Source of the DNA: Leptolyngbya sp. FACHB-8
Lineage (GTDB): Bacteria > Cyanobacteriota > Cyanobacteriia > Elainellales > Elainellaceae
NCBI RefSeq assembly: GCF_014695575.1
Contig: NZ_JACJOO010000050.1
Span: 1-64,000, forward strand
Reading direction: 5' to 3'
Length of the DNA: 64,000 nt
Position 1 is the stretch's first letter. The number at the start of each line of letters is the position of its first letter. The notes beneath the pieces were generated by a model. It was not told the DNA's origin. It saw only the letters and a program-made list of their open reading frames with translations, and made no database searches. Of this stretch, positions 1 through 11,306 are shown piece after piece. Both the position numbers and the translations under genes were made by a program.

Positions 1-681
1 CTTCCTCATTTGTGGTGAGTTTAACCGAACTTACTAAAGGATGTTTTCACTACCCATAGCGCTTGGCTATTGTTCAGGACGCTTGATGTGTGGGTCACCT
101 CTTCCAGCGCTTTGCCAATGTAACAAGTTCCATGCAACTTTGTAAACCCCTTTTCTCAAAAAATTCGAAAATTCCTGCTCCAATATCTCCTAAATCCCTC
201 ATATCAAGCTTTTTAACCAATCTCCCAGCTTTAGGTGCAAGGGTCCCGAGAATTGGACAGAGGGCTCAGCTCTGAACCACTCGAAGTCATGATAGGGGTG
301 ATCCACGAGCAAAAAATGCAAGCAATACAGTCCTGAATTGGAGGACAAGTTGTTCGAGATGAGAAAAATTTCTGAACTGGGAACCCAGTATCAGGTGCAT
401 CTCACTACGATTGGTAACCAGAGACGACAGTTATTGGAGAGAGTCAGCAACTTGCACGCTTGGGTAGTCAGACTGCTCAAGCAAGCGGTAACAATCAATA
501 GACCCAGATCGACAGTTGTATTGACAGAGCAGCCAGCGAAAGGTGAAATAGGATTTTTTAGTAATTAGGTTGGCACAGTTACCAAAACCCAAGACTCCAA
601 TTCTACCGCCATGAAGAGGTGGCAGAATTAAAGTTTTGGGATGTGAGATATATCCAATCAGCGGACGGTAAGAAACAATTT
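1..681. other. gene-free left end
   Basis: I see no convincing gene here. Two short open frames (90-275 and 338-568, the latter opening on TTG) lack ribosome binding sites and recognisable motifs. An imperfect hairpin at about 596-630 lies just downstream of metX on the minus strand and could end its transcript. The remainder may be decayed sequence. Confidence 0.5.
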
Positions 682-3177
<2,496 letters not shown>

Positions 3178-3226
3178 TTCTAAAAAGATAGAAAAATACA
3201 GCTCATTTCTTAATAAAAGGAGCTTC

Positions 3227-3281
3227 TAATCTACACAAACTAATGGAGCAGCAATACCACTCCATTAGTTTGTGTAGATTA
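3227..3281. repeat. 22-bp-arm palindrome
   Basis: Perfect inverted repeat with arms 3227-3248 and 3260-3281 and an 11-nt loop, between cysK and metY. It is followed at 3428-3468 by a second palindrome. It lies downstream of cysK only on the wrong side, so it is not an obvious terminator; it resembles the other intergenic palindromes of this window. Confidence 0.8.
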
Positions 3282-3427
3282 GTGCTCTCATTCAGAATCT
3301 ATACATCGGAGTATCCCAATTTGAGAAACTCTCACATGAAGACAAATGGCTATGCCCGATTTGTATTAACAAATGACGGCATGAATTCATACAATCTGGA
3401 TCAGTTGTGCAGATGACCATTGTGCAA

Positions 3428-3468
3428 TGAATATTGATAGCTAGATTAGCTCTAGCTATCAATATTCA
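3428..3468. repeat. 18-bp-arm palindrome
   Basis: Perfect inverted repeat (arms 3428-3445 and 3451-3468, loop TTAGC), AT-rich, in the gene-free stretch 3081-3630 between metY and cysK. Nothing else was recognised in that stretch. Confidence 0.75.
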
Positions 3469-3630
3469 CTTTAAAAAGTGGAACAGAAAAATCAAATTCC
3501 AGGATACATTGGCACAATGGAAATTGCAGAAATGTTACCGAGTAATGATGTTAGTAGGTGTTCTAAATACACCTTCAAAGTAGCTGTTAGAATTCGTTTC
3601 CCTAACATCTCTTTAAACAAACATTGAATC

Positions 3631-4623
3631 TCAGGAAATAGGAGCTAGTTCTTGCTTAAGAGGCCCCAGGTCTGCTACTTGAACGGGTGGTAGATCATGG
3701 AAAAGTACGGTGCTGAGATAACGTTCGCCAAAGCTTGGTTGAATGGCAACGATCAACTTACCCGCATTCTCAGGACGCTTACCAATGTGAATGGCAGCGG
3801 CTAGCGCAGCTCCTGCCGAAATGCCTGATAGCAAACCTTCTTCTCGCGCTAAGCGGCGGCTAAAGGCGATCGCCTCATCATCCACTACAGAGATGACTTC
3901 ATCAATCAAATCTACCCGCAGGACATCGGGAACGAAACCAGCCCCAATTCCCTGAATCTTATGGGGTCCAGGCTGCCCACCTGACAGAACTGGGCTATTG
4001 GCCGGTTCAACAGCAACCACCTGAAAACCAGGTTTACGCTGCTTCAGCACTTCGGCTACCCCTGTAATCGTGCCGCCTGTACCAACACCAGAAATGAGAA
4101 TATCAATCTCGCCATTGGTGTCATTCCACAGCTCTTCAGCGGTCGTTTCCCGGTGGATTTTGGGATTGGCAGGGTTGCGGAACTGCTGCAACATAAACGC
4201 ATTAGGCAAGTAGTTCACGATTGATTCAGCCCGTCGAATGGCTCCCTTCATACCTTCGCTACCTGGAGTCAGTTCCAACTGGGCTCCAAAGGCCTGGAGC
4301 ATCGCTCGCCGCTCCAAACTCATGGTTTCGGGCATGGTCAGAATCAGGCGATACCCACGGGCGGCAGCAACCATAGCCAGGGCAATCCCGGTATTACCAG
4401 AGGTTGGTTCGACCAAAATGGTCGTTTCTGGATTAATCAGTCCTGCCTCTTCTGCAGCCTGAATCATGCCGTAACCAATGCGGTCTTTGACAGAGGCAGC
4501 AGGATTCATACCCTCTAGCTTGAGGGCAATTTGGGCAACACTCCCTTCAGACTGGGGAATGCGGTTGAGCCGCACCAGTGGAGTATGACCAATGAGCTCT
4601 GTAACGTCGTTTGCAATAGCCAT
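3631..4623 (-). CDS. cysK: cysteine synthase A
   Basis: PLP-dependent O-acetylserine sulfhydrylase making cysteine from O-acetylserine and sulfide. 330 residues, normal for CysK. The PLP lysine is K46 in the NPAASVKDR motif; the phosphate-binding SGVGTGGT loop, the substrate loop EPTSGNTG and the GISAGAA motif are intact. Separated from metY by about 550 bases with two palindromes, so probably transcribed independently, although both act in sulfide assimilation. Confidence 0.95.
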   Translation of the reverse strand: MAIANDVTELIGHTPLVRLNRIPQSEGSVAQIALKLEGMNPAASVKDRIGYGMIQAAEEAGLINPETTILVEPTSGNTGIALAMVAAARGYRLILTMPETMSLERRAMLQAFGAQLELTPGSEGMKGAIRRAESIVNYLPNAFMLQQFRNPANPKIHRETTAEELWNDTNGEIDILISGVGTGGTITGVAEVLKQRKPGFQVVAVEPANSPVLSGGQPGPHKIQGIGAGFVPDVLRVDLIDEVISVVDDEAIAFSRRLAREEGLLSGISAGAALAAAIHIGKRPENAGKLIVAIQPSFGERYLSTVLFHDLPPVQVADLGPLKQELAPIS

Positions 4624-4975
4624 GGAAAAGTCCTCTTCGATTACGGATGGGCCCTGGAAAAGAATGCCTTGGGATGGGAATAGTAATTGCCCCTACATTG
4701 CGATCGCCCAAAACCTGCAACTCAAAATCGGCTGCGCTTCAGGAATGCGATCGCCTATACCAGGGACATCCTCTTATTATACCCCGGTAAGTCGATAGGA
4801 TTTTAGCGCTTTAACCCCAGTTTAAGGATAGTCGATGGAAAACTACACAATAATGCTCTATGGCCCAGCAAGCGCGTTCCTTTAAATTCCGTTCATAAAT
4901 GCTGGAAGGACGAACACTCAGTGGTCCCAGACAGTAAAGCTTTGAGAAGGGCAAATGGCGGGATGCGTGACTAAT
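4624..4975. other. intergenic region upstream of cysK
   Basis: About 350 bases with no convincing gene. It includes the cysK 5-prime side and several HIP1-like GCGATCGC sites. No promoter could be assigned with confidence. Confidence 0.4.
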
Positions 4976-5058
4976 TAGAGCCTATATTTACAAGGTTGTT
5001 TTTTCGTGCACTTCGCGCACGAAAAAACAACCTTTCAGCGGTTTAAAAACGCGCTCTA
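4976..5058 (-). repeat. palindromic element family A, copy A1
   Basis: 83-bp element. The core is a perfect hairpin (arms 4992-5009 and 5017-5034) with stem sequence GTTTTTTCGTGC. It is flanked by short inverted ends: TAGAGC on the left, GCTCTA on the right. The right end supplies the TAG stop codon (5056-5058) of the neighbouring ABC-F gene. Related copies are at 12924-13007 and 49549-49635. It could also act as a terminator for the ABC-F gene. Confidence 0.75.
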
Positions 5059-6651
5059 GAAGCCATGTTGTAATTCCTGGTAATAGGCATCCGCATCATC
5101 GGGGCTATGAACGAGGAAATGGAGTTTTCCATGGGCCACATGGTAGGCCTGCTCCAATCCAATGCGGCTGAGAAAATGAATATCATGGGAAATCACCCAG
5201 AGAGCCCCTTGAAATTCGTTGAGGCCATCAATCATGGCATCGACCGTGTCCAGGTCCAGGTTATTGGTTGGTTCATCCAAAATGAGCCAGTCGATTTCGG
5301 AAATACTGATGACGGCGATCGCTAACCGGGCCAACTCCCCGCCACTTAAGCCCGATGTTGGTTGGTGTACCGTATCGCCAAAGAATAGGAAATGCCCCAA
5401 CTGCTGCCGCACCACTTGATAGCTGAGATTAGGGTTTGCGTTTTGCATGGTTTCCAGCACAGTCTGTTGGCGGTCAATCAGGTTGTAGCTCTGATCCAAA
5501 TAAACCGCTTTCATCGCGCTTGACCTTGTGACTTCACCCGACGTCAGCTGGGCAGGAGCACTGTCAAACAAAATGGCTTGGGCCAAGCTTGATTTTCCAG
5601 AACCATTTGCGCCCGTGATAGCAATGCGATCGCCTGACCGTACCTGGAGTTGGATTTGAGAGATGAGAGGGCGATCGCCCACTTGCAGATCTGCCCCTTG
5701 AATTGAGAGCAGGTTTTTCCGTTTCTGACTGCACTCATTTAGTTGAACCCGAGTCGCTTTAGAGGTTTTAATTTTGCTTTCAGTTACCTTTTGCTGGGCT
5801 GCTTGAACCATTGCTTCGTACTTCTTCTGGGCGGTACCGGCTGTCACCTCAGCCTGTCGCTTCTTAGCCCCGGCAAGAATTTTGGGCATACTTCCCGCCT
5901 GTTTTAGCCCCTGTCGGCGAGATTGCGCTGCCCGTCGCTGCTCTTGTAGAGCTGCGGCTGTTGCCCGTTTCAACTCCTTACGCGCTACTTCATAGGTTCG
6001 CAGGGTTGCCTCATGGTCTGTTTCCTTCTGGCCACGGTAAAAGGAGTAGTTTCCGCCATAAACTCGAAGTTTTTCAGGAGTCAGCTCCCAGATGGTGTTC
6101 ACCACTTGATCCAGAAAAAACGGCTTATGGGAAACAATGACAAAAGCTCCAGTAAACCGATTTAGAGCTACACGCAACTGCTCCAGAGCCAGCAGATCCA
6201 AATGATTAGTGGGTTCATCGAGTAGCAGGATATCCGGCTGCTTTGATAAAGCCAGCGCGAGCCATAGCTTTGTCCATTCCCCCCCACTTAAACTCCGGAT
6301 GGGCTGTGTAAGGGAAAGCTCTGTAGTAAATTGCTCCATTAATAGAGTTGTAACCGCCCACCATTCATCGGTTGCCCGGTTAAGCCAATCGATTACAGAT
6401 TCATCGCTGGGTTGGAGAGTGCTGATCTGGGGCAAGTAGTAAACATTAACAGCTGTGCTAACGGTTCCAGCTGCAGGAATTTGTTGCTTTGCGAGCAGCT
6501 GAAGCAGGGTAGATTTGCCGCAACCGTTGGGGCCTATGAGACCGATGCGATCGCCCTCACATATTGTCACCGCAACATCACTAAACAGCGTCCGCAGCGT
6601 AGCGAGTTCATAGCTTAAGTGACTCGCCTGAAGAATGGGAGTTCTCGACAT
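5056..6651 (-). CDS. ABC-F family ATPase (Uup/EttA-like)
   Basis: 531-residue soluble protein with two fused ABC ATPase domains and no membrane segments, as in ABC-F translation factors and ribosome-protection proteins. First Walker A GPNGCGKST near residues 39-47, LSGGEW signature, Walker B LLLDEPTNHLDL; second Walker A GANGSGKSS, LSGGEL signature, and LILDEPTNNLDL. Between them is the basic alpha-helical linker expected to reach into the ribosome. Exact subfamily cannot be decided from the sequence alone; a resistance role is possible but not shown. The stop codon lies inside repeat A1. Confidence 0.9.
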   Translation of the reverse strand: MSRTPILQASHLSYELATLRTLFSDVAVTICEGDRIGLIGPNGCGKSTLLQLLAKQQIPAAGTVSTAVNVYYLPQISTLQPSDESVIDWLNRATDEWWAVTTLLMEQFTTELSLTQPIRSLSGGEWTKLWLALALSKQPDILLLDEPTNHLDLLALEQLRVALNRFTGAFVIVSHKPFFLDQVVNTIWELTPEKLRVYGGNYSFYRGQKETDHEATLRTYEVARKELKRATAAALQEQRRAAQSRRQGLKQAGSMPKILAGAKKRQAEVTAGTAQKKYEAMVQAAQQKVTESKIKTSKATRVQLNECSQKRKNLLSIQGADLQVGDRPLISQIQLQVRSGDRIAITGANGSGKSSLAQAILFDSAPAQLTSGEVTRSSAMKAVYLDQSYNLIDRQQTVLETMQNANPNLSYQVVRQQLGHFLFFGDTVHQPTSGLSGGELARLAIAVISISEIDWLILDEPTNNLDLDTVDAMIDGLNEFQGALWVISHDIHFLSRIGLEQAYHVAHGKLHFLVHSPDDADAYYQELQHGF

Positions 6652-7155
6652 AAATTAGCTCCTTCTTGTGAGTACGGAGCAGTCCTTGTAGCGCTGGACT
6701 GCGGCGCAGCGAAGCAAGAAATCGCTAACCGATTGTGGAGACAGCCCGACGGTATATAAATAGGCACCGGATACACCAGCCGGGAGATCAAAATCTAGGT
6801 TAGCGACAAGGAACTAACTTCATTGTTAAAACACTTATACTACAAAATGTAGTATAACACGCATTTCAGCCCGTACTATCCCCCAATCGGGTACTTTCAT
6901 TCACATAGATTAGTAGCTGGTAGTGTTCCGTCGTATAGATGGGGTGTAGTAAAAGAGTCATAAAGTGCCCCTTTCACTACACCCCATTCACATGTTTGAA
7001 ACAGGTAAATCTGCACAAAAAACCAGAACAAAACCCTTGCGGTAAGTACGTCGCATGTAGCGCGCCTACCACAAGGGTTTTCAACTTGAAGGTACGGTTG
7101 GTGGGCACAAAGTGCCCACCAACTTTAGTTCGTTGTAGGTTAGAACACTACAACC
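6652..7155. other. intergenic region with hairpins
   Basis: About 500 bases between the ABC-F gene and the glycine-zipper gene without a credible gene. It contains an inverted repeat around 6938-6989 (ATGGGGTGTAGT and its complement), a second at about 7028-7076 (arms AACCCTTG...CAAGGGTT) and the hairpin at 7097-7123. Confidence 0.5.
7097..7123 (-). terminator. hairpin downstream of the glycine-zipper gene
   Basis: Perfect 12-bp stem GTTGGTGGGCAC with an AAA loop, about 33 nt beyond the stop codon of the gene at 7156. No long U-run follows, so it may be a terminator or an RNA-stabilising hairpin. Confidence 0.5.
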
Positions 7156-8607
7156 TTAGTCTTGCCCATATCGCCGCTCTTCTTCAGAGCGATCGGAGGA
7201 AGCTTCCAAGTCAGGCATGAACATTGGATCAACGCCGGTCATGGGGTCAATCATCGGAGTCGGTTCCGATGTGGTCAGTGGATCAATGCCAAGCATAGGG
7301 TCAGAATAGGCCGACGGTTCAATTCCGATCATGGGATCAGAGTAATCGGTTGATTCAATTCCAACCAGCGGATCAGAGCTTGAGTAATCCGTTGAATCAA
7401 TACCCATCATGGGGTCGGAACCAATACTAGACTCACTACCCAACATGGGAGCTGACATCATTAGAGGATCGATGGGAGGTTGTGTAGCAAAGGGGTCACG
7501 CTCAACATCCATATCCATACTGCTGGAGTAGATGGGAGCCGCATAAGGTTCGGGGGATTGATCGTTGGATTGGCCCGCAATTTTTCCTCGAGCTTCATCA
7601 ACGGTGCCTTTTACAGACTCACCAATACCCTGAGTATCGACGTCACTGATTTTGCCTTTGACAGACTCACCAATGCCCTGAGTATCGACATCGCTGATTT
7701 TGCCTTTGATAGACTCACCAATGCCCTGGGTATCAACATCGCTGATTTTGCCCTTCACAGACTCACCGATACCCTGGGTATCGACGTCATCAATCTTGCG
7801 CTGTACCGTGTTGGAGATACCGGCTACATTCGCTTCATTGATTTTGCCCTTTACAGACTCACCGATACCCTGGGTATCGACATCCTCAATCTTGCGCTGC
7901 ACGGCGTTAGAAACACCAGCTACATTCGCTTCATCGATCTTGCTCTTGACGGATTCACTAACGCCACGGGCATCCACTTCATCGATCTTGTGCTTGACGG
8001 ACTCGGCAACACCGTGTGCATCTACTTCGTTAATCTTTTGCTGTACAGTGCTGGTTACACCCCGTACATCAGCCTCATCAATCTTGTGTTGAACGGAAGC
8101 ACTAATGCCTTGTACATCAGCCTCTTCAATCTTGTGCTGAACGGTGCTAACCGCTCCTTTCAGGTCGACCTCTTCAACCTTATGTTGAACGGTTTCAACA
8201 ACCCCTTCAACACGGTGGGTCACGTCCTGCACAGCACCTTCTACAGCGTGAACTGCGGTATCCAGTTTTTGATCCAGATTTTCGGCTACTTGGTCACCGA
8301 TGGCTGCACCAGCGAGCGCTCCACCGACTGCACCCACAGCGGCTCCCAGACGGCCACCAACCATGCTACCAATGGCGGCTCCAGCAACACCACCGCCTGC
8401 AGCCCCGATGGCCTCAGCAGCGATATGGCGCTTCGATTTCTGCTCTTCTGTCAAATCTTCGCCCGACTGCATATCACTAGATTGGATAACAGTGTTGTCC
8501 ATAAGCTCGCCGTTCACCGTATCTACATTTAACATCGGATCCATCATGGGATCTACGGTTGGGTCGAGCATTGGATCATATTGGGGGTTATTGTTGGCGT
8601 TCACCAT
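7156..8607 (-). CDS. glycine-zipper protein with twelve 16-residue repeats
   Basis: I do not recognise a named family. 483 residues: residues 1-55 are Asp/Met/Pro-rich (DPMMDPM-type); about 62-105 form a glycine-zipper, Ala/Gly-rich segment (GAAIGSMVGG, GAVGGALAGAAIG) that could insert in or associate with membranes; residues 143-334 are twelve tandem 16-residue units of the form K-I-x-D/E-x-D-x-x-G-I/V-x-x-S/T-V-K/Q-x; the C-terminal tail repeats DPM-x-GI. The amphipathic repeats resemble LEA or apolipoprotein-like helices, suggesting a stress or membrane-protecting role (inference). The start is supported by an AAGGAAGG site upstream. Confidence 0.85.
   Translation of the reverse strand: MVNANNNPQYDPMLDPTVDPMMDPMLNVDTVNGELMDNTVIQSSDMQSGEDLTEEQKSKRHIAAEAIGAAGGGVAGAAIGSMVGGRLGAAVGAVGGALAGAAIGDQVAENLDQKLDTAVHAVEGAVQDVTHRVEGVVETVQHKVEEVDLKGAVSTVQHKIEEADVQGISASVQHKIDEADVRGVTSTVQQKINEVDAHGVAESVKHKIDEVDARGVSESVKSKIDEANVAGVSNAVQRKIEDVDTQGIGESVKGKINEANVAGISNTVQRKIDDVDTQGIGESVKGKISDVDTQGIGESIKGKISDVDTQGIGESVKGKISDVDTQGIGESVKGTVDEARGKIAGQSNDQSPEPYAAPIYSSSMDMDVERDPFATQPPIDPLMMSAPMLGSESSIGSDPMMGIDSTDYSSSDPLVGIESTDYSDPMIGIEPSAYSDPMLGIDPLTTSEPTPMIDPMTGVDPMFMPDLEASSDRSEEERRYGQD
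7606..8181 (-). repeat. 12 x 48-bp in-frame tandem repeat
   Basis: DNA coding for residues 143-334 of the glycine-zipper protein. Units 7 and 9-12 are almost identical (VDTQGIGESVKG core), while units 1-6 are more diverged, and unit 8 copies unit 6 (ANVAG type). The pattern points to stepwise expansion by unequal crossing-over, more recent at the C-terminal side. Confidence 0.85.
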
Positions 8608-9004
8608 AGTTAAACCTTCCTTGAGCTCCGTCGTAATTCCTGCTTCTCTTCAAATTACCAATAGCTGAAAGTCCTTACCTCTTCTGCTGGAAAGGGTTTC
8701 AGGCGATCGCAGCACCCCTATTGAGAGAGATTGCAGGCTACCTATCTCTGCTTCTTCAACGGTCATTTAATTCACTGAAAATGTTTATTTAGCTGCATTT
8801 TCAATTGCGAAAAATTCAAAATTGAACTTCTCTGCGTAGAGCGATAGGTAATGTGTAAATGCAAGGTTAGATTTTTGATAACCTTTTATCAAAAAAAATA
8901 AGCCTTCTCATCCAATGCTGTACTTATTTCGGCCTATTCACAAATCTTCAAAGACCTGCAAATCTTAAAAGAGTCATTTACAAAGTCTGTCTTCATCGGA
9001 CGTT
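8608..9004. other. divergent intergenic region
   Basis: About 400 bases between two divergent genes, so it must carry promoters for both. AT-rich around 8760-8950. No hairpin element or RNA gene was recognised; the minus-strand Shine-Dalgarno AAGGAAGG lies just upstream of 8607. Confidence 0.5.
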
Positions 9005-9712
9005 ATGATTAATCCCCGTCTTTTCTGGTTCGTTTGGGTTGGCTTGATTGTTTATGCCTTCTTTTTGGCTCCCCCTGACAACCCCAGCGAAACTTTTTCC
9101 CTAATTAAGCGCCTTTCTACAGGGCAATGGGATGGGATTAATCCACTCATCGTGTCGCTGTTTAATGTGATGGGTATCTGGCCGATGATTTATGCAGCCG
9201 TGATGCTGTTTGATGGACGCGGTCAAACGGTGAAAGCTTACCCCTTCACGATTGGCTCTTTTGGGGTTGGGGCCTTTACTATCCTACCGTACCTGGCTCT
9301 ACGCAAACCAGGCCAACCGTTTACTGGTCAGAAAAGCCTGATTCTGAAGCTGCTTGATTCACGTTGGACGGCAGGGGCGATCGCCTTGGGCACCATTCCC
9401 CTGGTACTCTACGGCCTTACCCTGGGAGACTGGAGCGATTTTGCCCATCAATGGCAAACCCGCCGTTTTATCCATGTGATGAGCCTGGATTTTTGCTTGT
9501 TGTGGTTGCTTTTTCCGGCGCTGATGCAGGATGACATGCGCCGTCGCTCTGTGAAACATCCAACCGCATTCACTGCACTGGCGTTCATTCCCCTGCTCGG
9601 GGCACTGGCTTACTGGGTGGTACGTCCACACCAGGCAGAGTCTCAAGGCGAAACACCCGCCCCTGGCGATCGCTATGCAACTGCATCTGGCCCTCCAGCT
9701 TCTTCACAGTGA
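9005..9712 (+). CDS. conserved multi-pass membrane protein
   Basis: 235 residues, function unknown. Hydrophobic segments at about residues 5-22, 48-70, 78-95, 122-140, 158-175 and 190-208 make it a polytopic membrane protein, probably in plasma or thylakoid membrane. The N-terminus FWFVWVGLIVYAFFLAPP resembles uncharacterised cyanobacterial and chloroplast proteins. The tail is Pro/Ser-rich and polar. Monocistronic, ending just before repeat B1. I assign no function. Confidence 0.8.
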   Translation: MINPRLFWFVWVGLIVYAFFLAPPDNPSETFSLIKRLSTGQWDGINPLIVSLFNVMGIWPMIYAAVMLFDGRGQTVKAYPFTIGSFGVGAFTILPYLALRKPGQPFTGQKSLILKLLDSRWTAGAIALGTIPLVLYGLTLGDWSDFAHQWQTRRFIHVMSLDFCLLWLLFPALMQDDMRRRSVKHPTAFTALAFIPLLGALAYWVVRPHQAESQGETPAPGDRYATASGPPASSQ

Positions 9713-9732
9713 GGGTACATCCAGGAGTAATC

Positions 9733-9846
9733 ACCTCAGCGGGCGTTTTCGAGTACCGCGCGTTGCGCGGCACTCAAAAACGCTCATTTTGGCGTGCGCA
9801 AAGCGCACGCCAAAATGAGCACTTCAGCTTATCCCGAACTGAGGTT
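9733..9846 (-). repeat. double-hairpin element family B, copy B1
   Basis: 114-bp element of two adjacent hairpins between inverted ends ACCTCAG and CTGAGGTT. The first hairpin (about 9743-9783) carries the GAGTNCCGCG stem, the second (about 9781-9821) the GCTCATTTTGGCGTGC stem. In reverse orientation it closely matches B3 at 59719-59842. Its left end lacks about 10 bases compared with B2 and B3, so it is partly decayed. Confidence 0.8.
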
Positions 9847-9952
9847 AGATTAGTTTCATTTTGCTGGGATAGGAAGTGCTGAAGATTTTCTAGCAGTTGG
9901 GAGGAAGGGAAATTAGGGGAGCAGCTCCAACAGGGGCAGTGGCGGGGCGGCG

Positions 9953-9991
9953 CTGTGCGCATTGCTGTACTCAAGCAACGCGCACAGCGCT
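9953..9991. repeat. 11-bp-arm hairpin
   Basis: Inverted repeat GCGCTGTGCGC ... GCGCACAGCGC with a loop of about 17 nt, in the gap 9847-10010 that otherwise holds nothing I recognise. Confidence 0.5.
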
Positions 9992-10010
9992 TCATACCTA
10001 AAAAATGACG

Positions 10011-10043
10011 AAAAAAATCGCTGAGCGTAGGCTGCTCAGCGAT
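10011..10043 (-). terminator. rho-independent terminator of the 70-residue gene
   Basis: On the minus strand a 10-bp stem ATCGCTGAGC/GCTCAGCGAT with a 7-nt loop is followed by a run of seven T residues, about 80 nt after the stop of the small gene at 10120. Confidence 0.75.
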
Positions 10044-10119
10044 TGGGATGAATCCACATGACTTGAAACGTAGCTTTACAGAACTATGAGCAGTTAACTA
10101 CTCAGAAGTTACAAACTTG

Positions 10120-10332
10120 TTAGGCGTAATGGTCAATTACAAGAGCCGCAACAGTTGCAAAGGCCGTAATTCCTATCGCAATCAGGGGGTTTTGTCCCTG
10201 GCTCACAGCAAAGGTCGTAGCGATACCAGCTCCCAGGGAGGCCGTCAGCGCGGCGCTAACCCAATCTTTTCGCGTGTTCTTATACATACGTGCTATTGGC
10301 GGCTCGGCTAAAAGGTATAGCGAATTACTCAT
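10120..10332 (-). CDS. small membrane protein, unknown
   Basis: 70 residues with two hydrophobic helices (about 26-43 and 48-66) after a basic N-terminal stretch (RMYKNTRKDW). Short two-helix proteins of this kind are common in cyanobacteria and uncharacterised. An ATG start, a clear terminator downstream and coding-like composition support it. No function assigned. Confidence 0.65.
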   Translation of the reverse strand: MSNSLYLLAEPPIARMYKNTRKDWVSAALTASLGAGIATTFAVSQGQNPLIAIGITAFATVAALVIDHYA

Positions 10333-10557
10333 TTAACCTACCATTCGTTTGATAGCCGGGTATTCCGAAAGGTTGGCATTGTAACTAAGGTTTAGGGATA
10401 GATACGTTTCTTGATAATCTTTCATTGCTGGCTTTATCTCTTCTACTTCTAAAACCCTTTGCAGCTTAGCTTCCAGGCATTTTCAAGTATTTGGTCTGAG
10501 TATGTTTCTTTACGATGTTTCATAGTACCCACCCTCATTCACTCCGTTCAGAGCCTA
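10333..10557. other. intergenic region upstream of the 70-residue gene
   Basis: No gene seen. This stretch should contain the promoter of the small membrane protein. At 10551-10557 begins AGAGCCTATTC, which resembles the end sequence of family A elements. Confidence 0.4.
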
Positions 10558-10620
10558 TTCAAGAATCCGGTTGTGGAAGAGCACAGTACGATAACGCTCT
10601 TCCACAACCGGGTTCTTGAA
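10558..10620. repeat. palindrome related to family A ends
   Basis: Inverted repeat with 25-bp arms (10558-10582 and 10596-10620, one mismatch) whose flanks AGAGCCTATTC and GAATTGGTTCTC resemble the outer ends of family A, but the stem is unrelated to the GTTTTTTCGTGC stem of A1-A3. It may be a family A scaffold carrying another core. Confidence 0.6.
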
Positions 10621-10634
10621 TTGGTTCTCAAGTA

Positions 10635-10716
10635 ATTCTTTATAAAAACTCAAAAGCCCTAATTTTGCTATCACTTTGCGATCGCAAAATTAGGACTTTG
10701 AGTTTTTATAAAGAAT
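10635..10716 (-). repeat. 33-bp-arm palindrome after the SH3 gene
   Basis: Nearly perfect inverted repeat (arms about 10635-10668 and 10684-10716; a GCGATCGC-containing segment near the loop). It lies 14 nt beyond the stop of the SH3 protein gene and could end its transcript, but no U-run follows, so it is listed as a repeat. Confidence 0.75.
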
Positions 10717-10729
10717 GGAAATTAAAGGA

Positions 10730-11215
10730 CTATTGGATAGCTTCTGTATTTCCTGCCTTAATCCACCCCTCTTGTCCTGCGGCTGTACGAACCTGCTGCC
10801 ACTGTCCATCTGGGCTAGTACCCAAAATTTCCACTTCTGTATTGAAATCAACCCCACCTAATTGTTCAGATGACTGGCTTGCATCAGAACGCAGCACCAA
10901 TCCAATGGGTTGCGTTACCCGTGCTCGGGCCATAGAAGGGGAAGGAGAAGGAGAGGCAGAAGGGGAAGGAGAGACAGAAGGGGAAGGAGAGGCAGAAGGG
11001 GCTGCCGCTTCTGAGGAAGCCTCAGGAGCCGGAGTTGCTGAAGGCTTCGGGGATGCCTCAGCTTCCGGGGGTATAGGATTATCATTTGGGAAAACAGGCC
11101 TTGGCGGTGGCGCAGTTAGGCGGGTAATCATATAACGAGCGGTCGTCACCCCTGCGAAGAAGAGGATGGCGATCGCCAACACAAACCCTAAAAAGAATTT
11201 CGCCACACCGGCCAT
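10730..11215 (-). CDS. SH3-domain protein with Pro/Ser linker
   Basis: 161 residues. An N-terminal transmembrane or signal-anchor helix (about 5-26) is followed by a low-complexity Pro/Ser/Ala linker (about 45-93, PSPSxSPSPS type) and a bacterial SH3 domain (about 98-158: VLRSDASQSSEQLGGV...GQWQQVRTAAGQEGWIKA). SH3b domains usually bind peptidoglycan or protein ligands, so a cell-envelope role outside the plasma membrane is likely. The linker DNA is a purine-rich repeat prone to slippage. Downstream of the Ycf46-like gene with a 91-nt gap, same strand. Confidence 0.8.
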   Translation of the reverse strand: MAGVAKFFLGFVLAIAILFFAGVTTARYMITRLTAPPPRPVFPNDNPIPPEAEASPKPSATPAPEASSEAAAPSASPSPSVSPSPSASPSPSPSMARARVTQPIGLVLRSDASQSSEQLGGVDFNTEVEILGTSPDGQWQQVRTAAGQEGWIKAGNTEAIQ

Positions 11216-11306
11216 CGATTTTCTCCCTGAGAGAACGTTTGAAAAGTTTTGGCAAACGTTATTTTACTGGTGCAACGCACAAGCAGAGTCAACTTTTCAA
11301 ACGGAT

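Noticed and set aside
90-275. 61-codon plus-strand frame
   Set aside because: No ribosome site, no family resemblance, low-complexity translation; likely chance.
338-568. 76-codon plus-strand frame starting on TTG
   Set aside because: No ATG, no recognisable motif; could be decayed sequence but cannot be supported.
7480-8532. 350-codon plus-strand frame opposite the glycine-zipper gene
   Set aside because: Its length is a by-product of the 48-bp repeats in the opposite strand; repetitive hydrophobic translation without a ribosome site.
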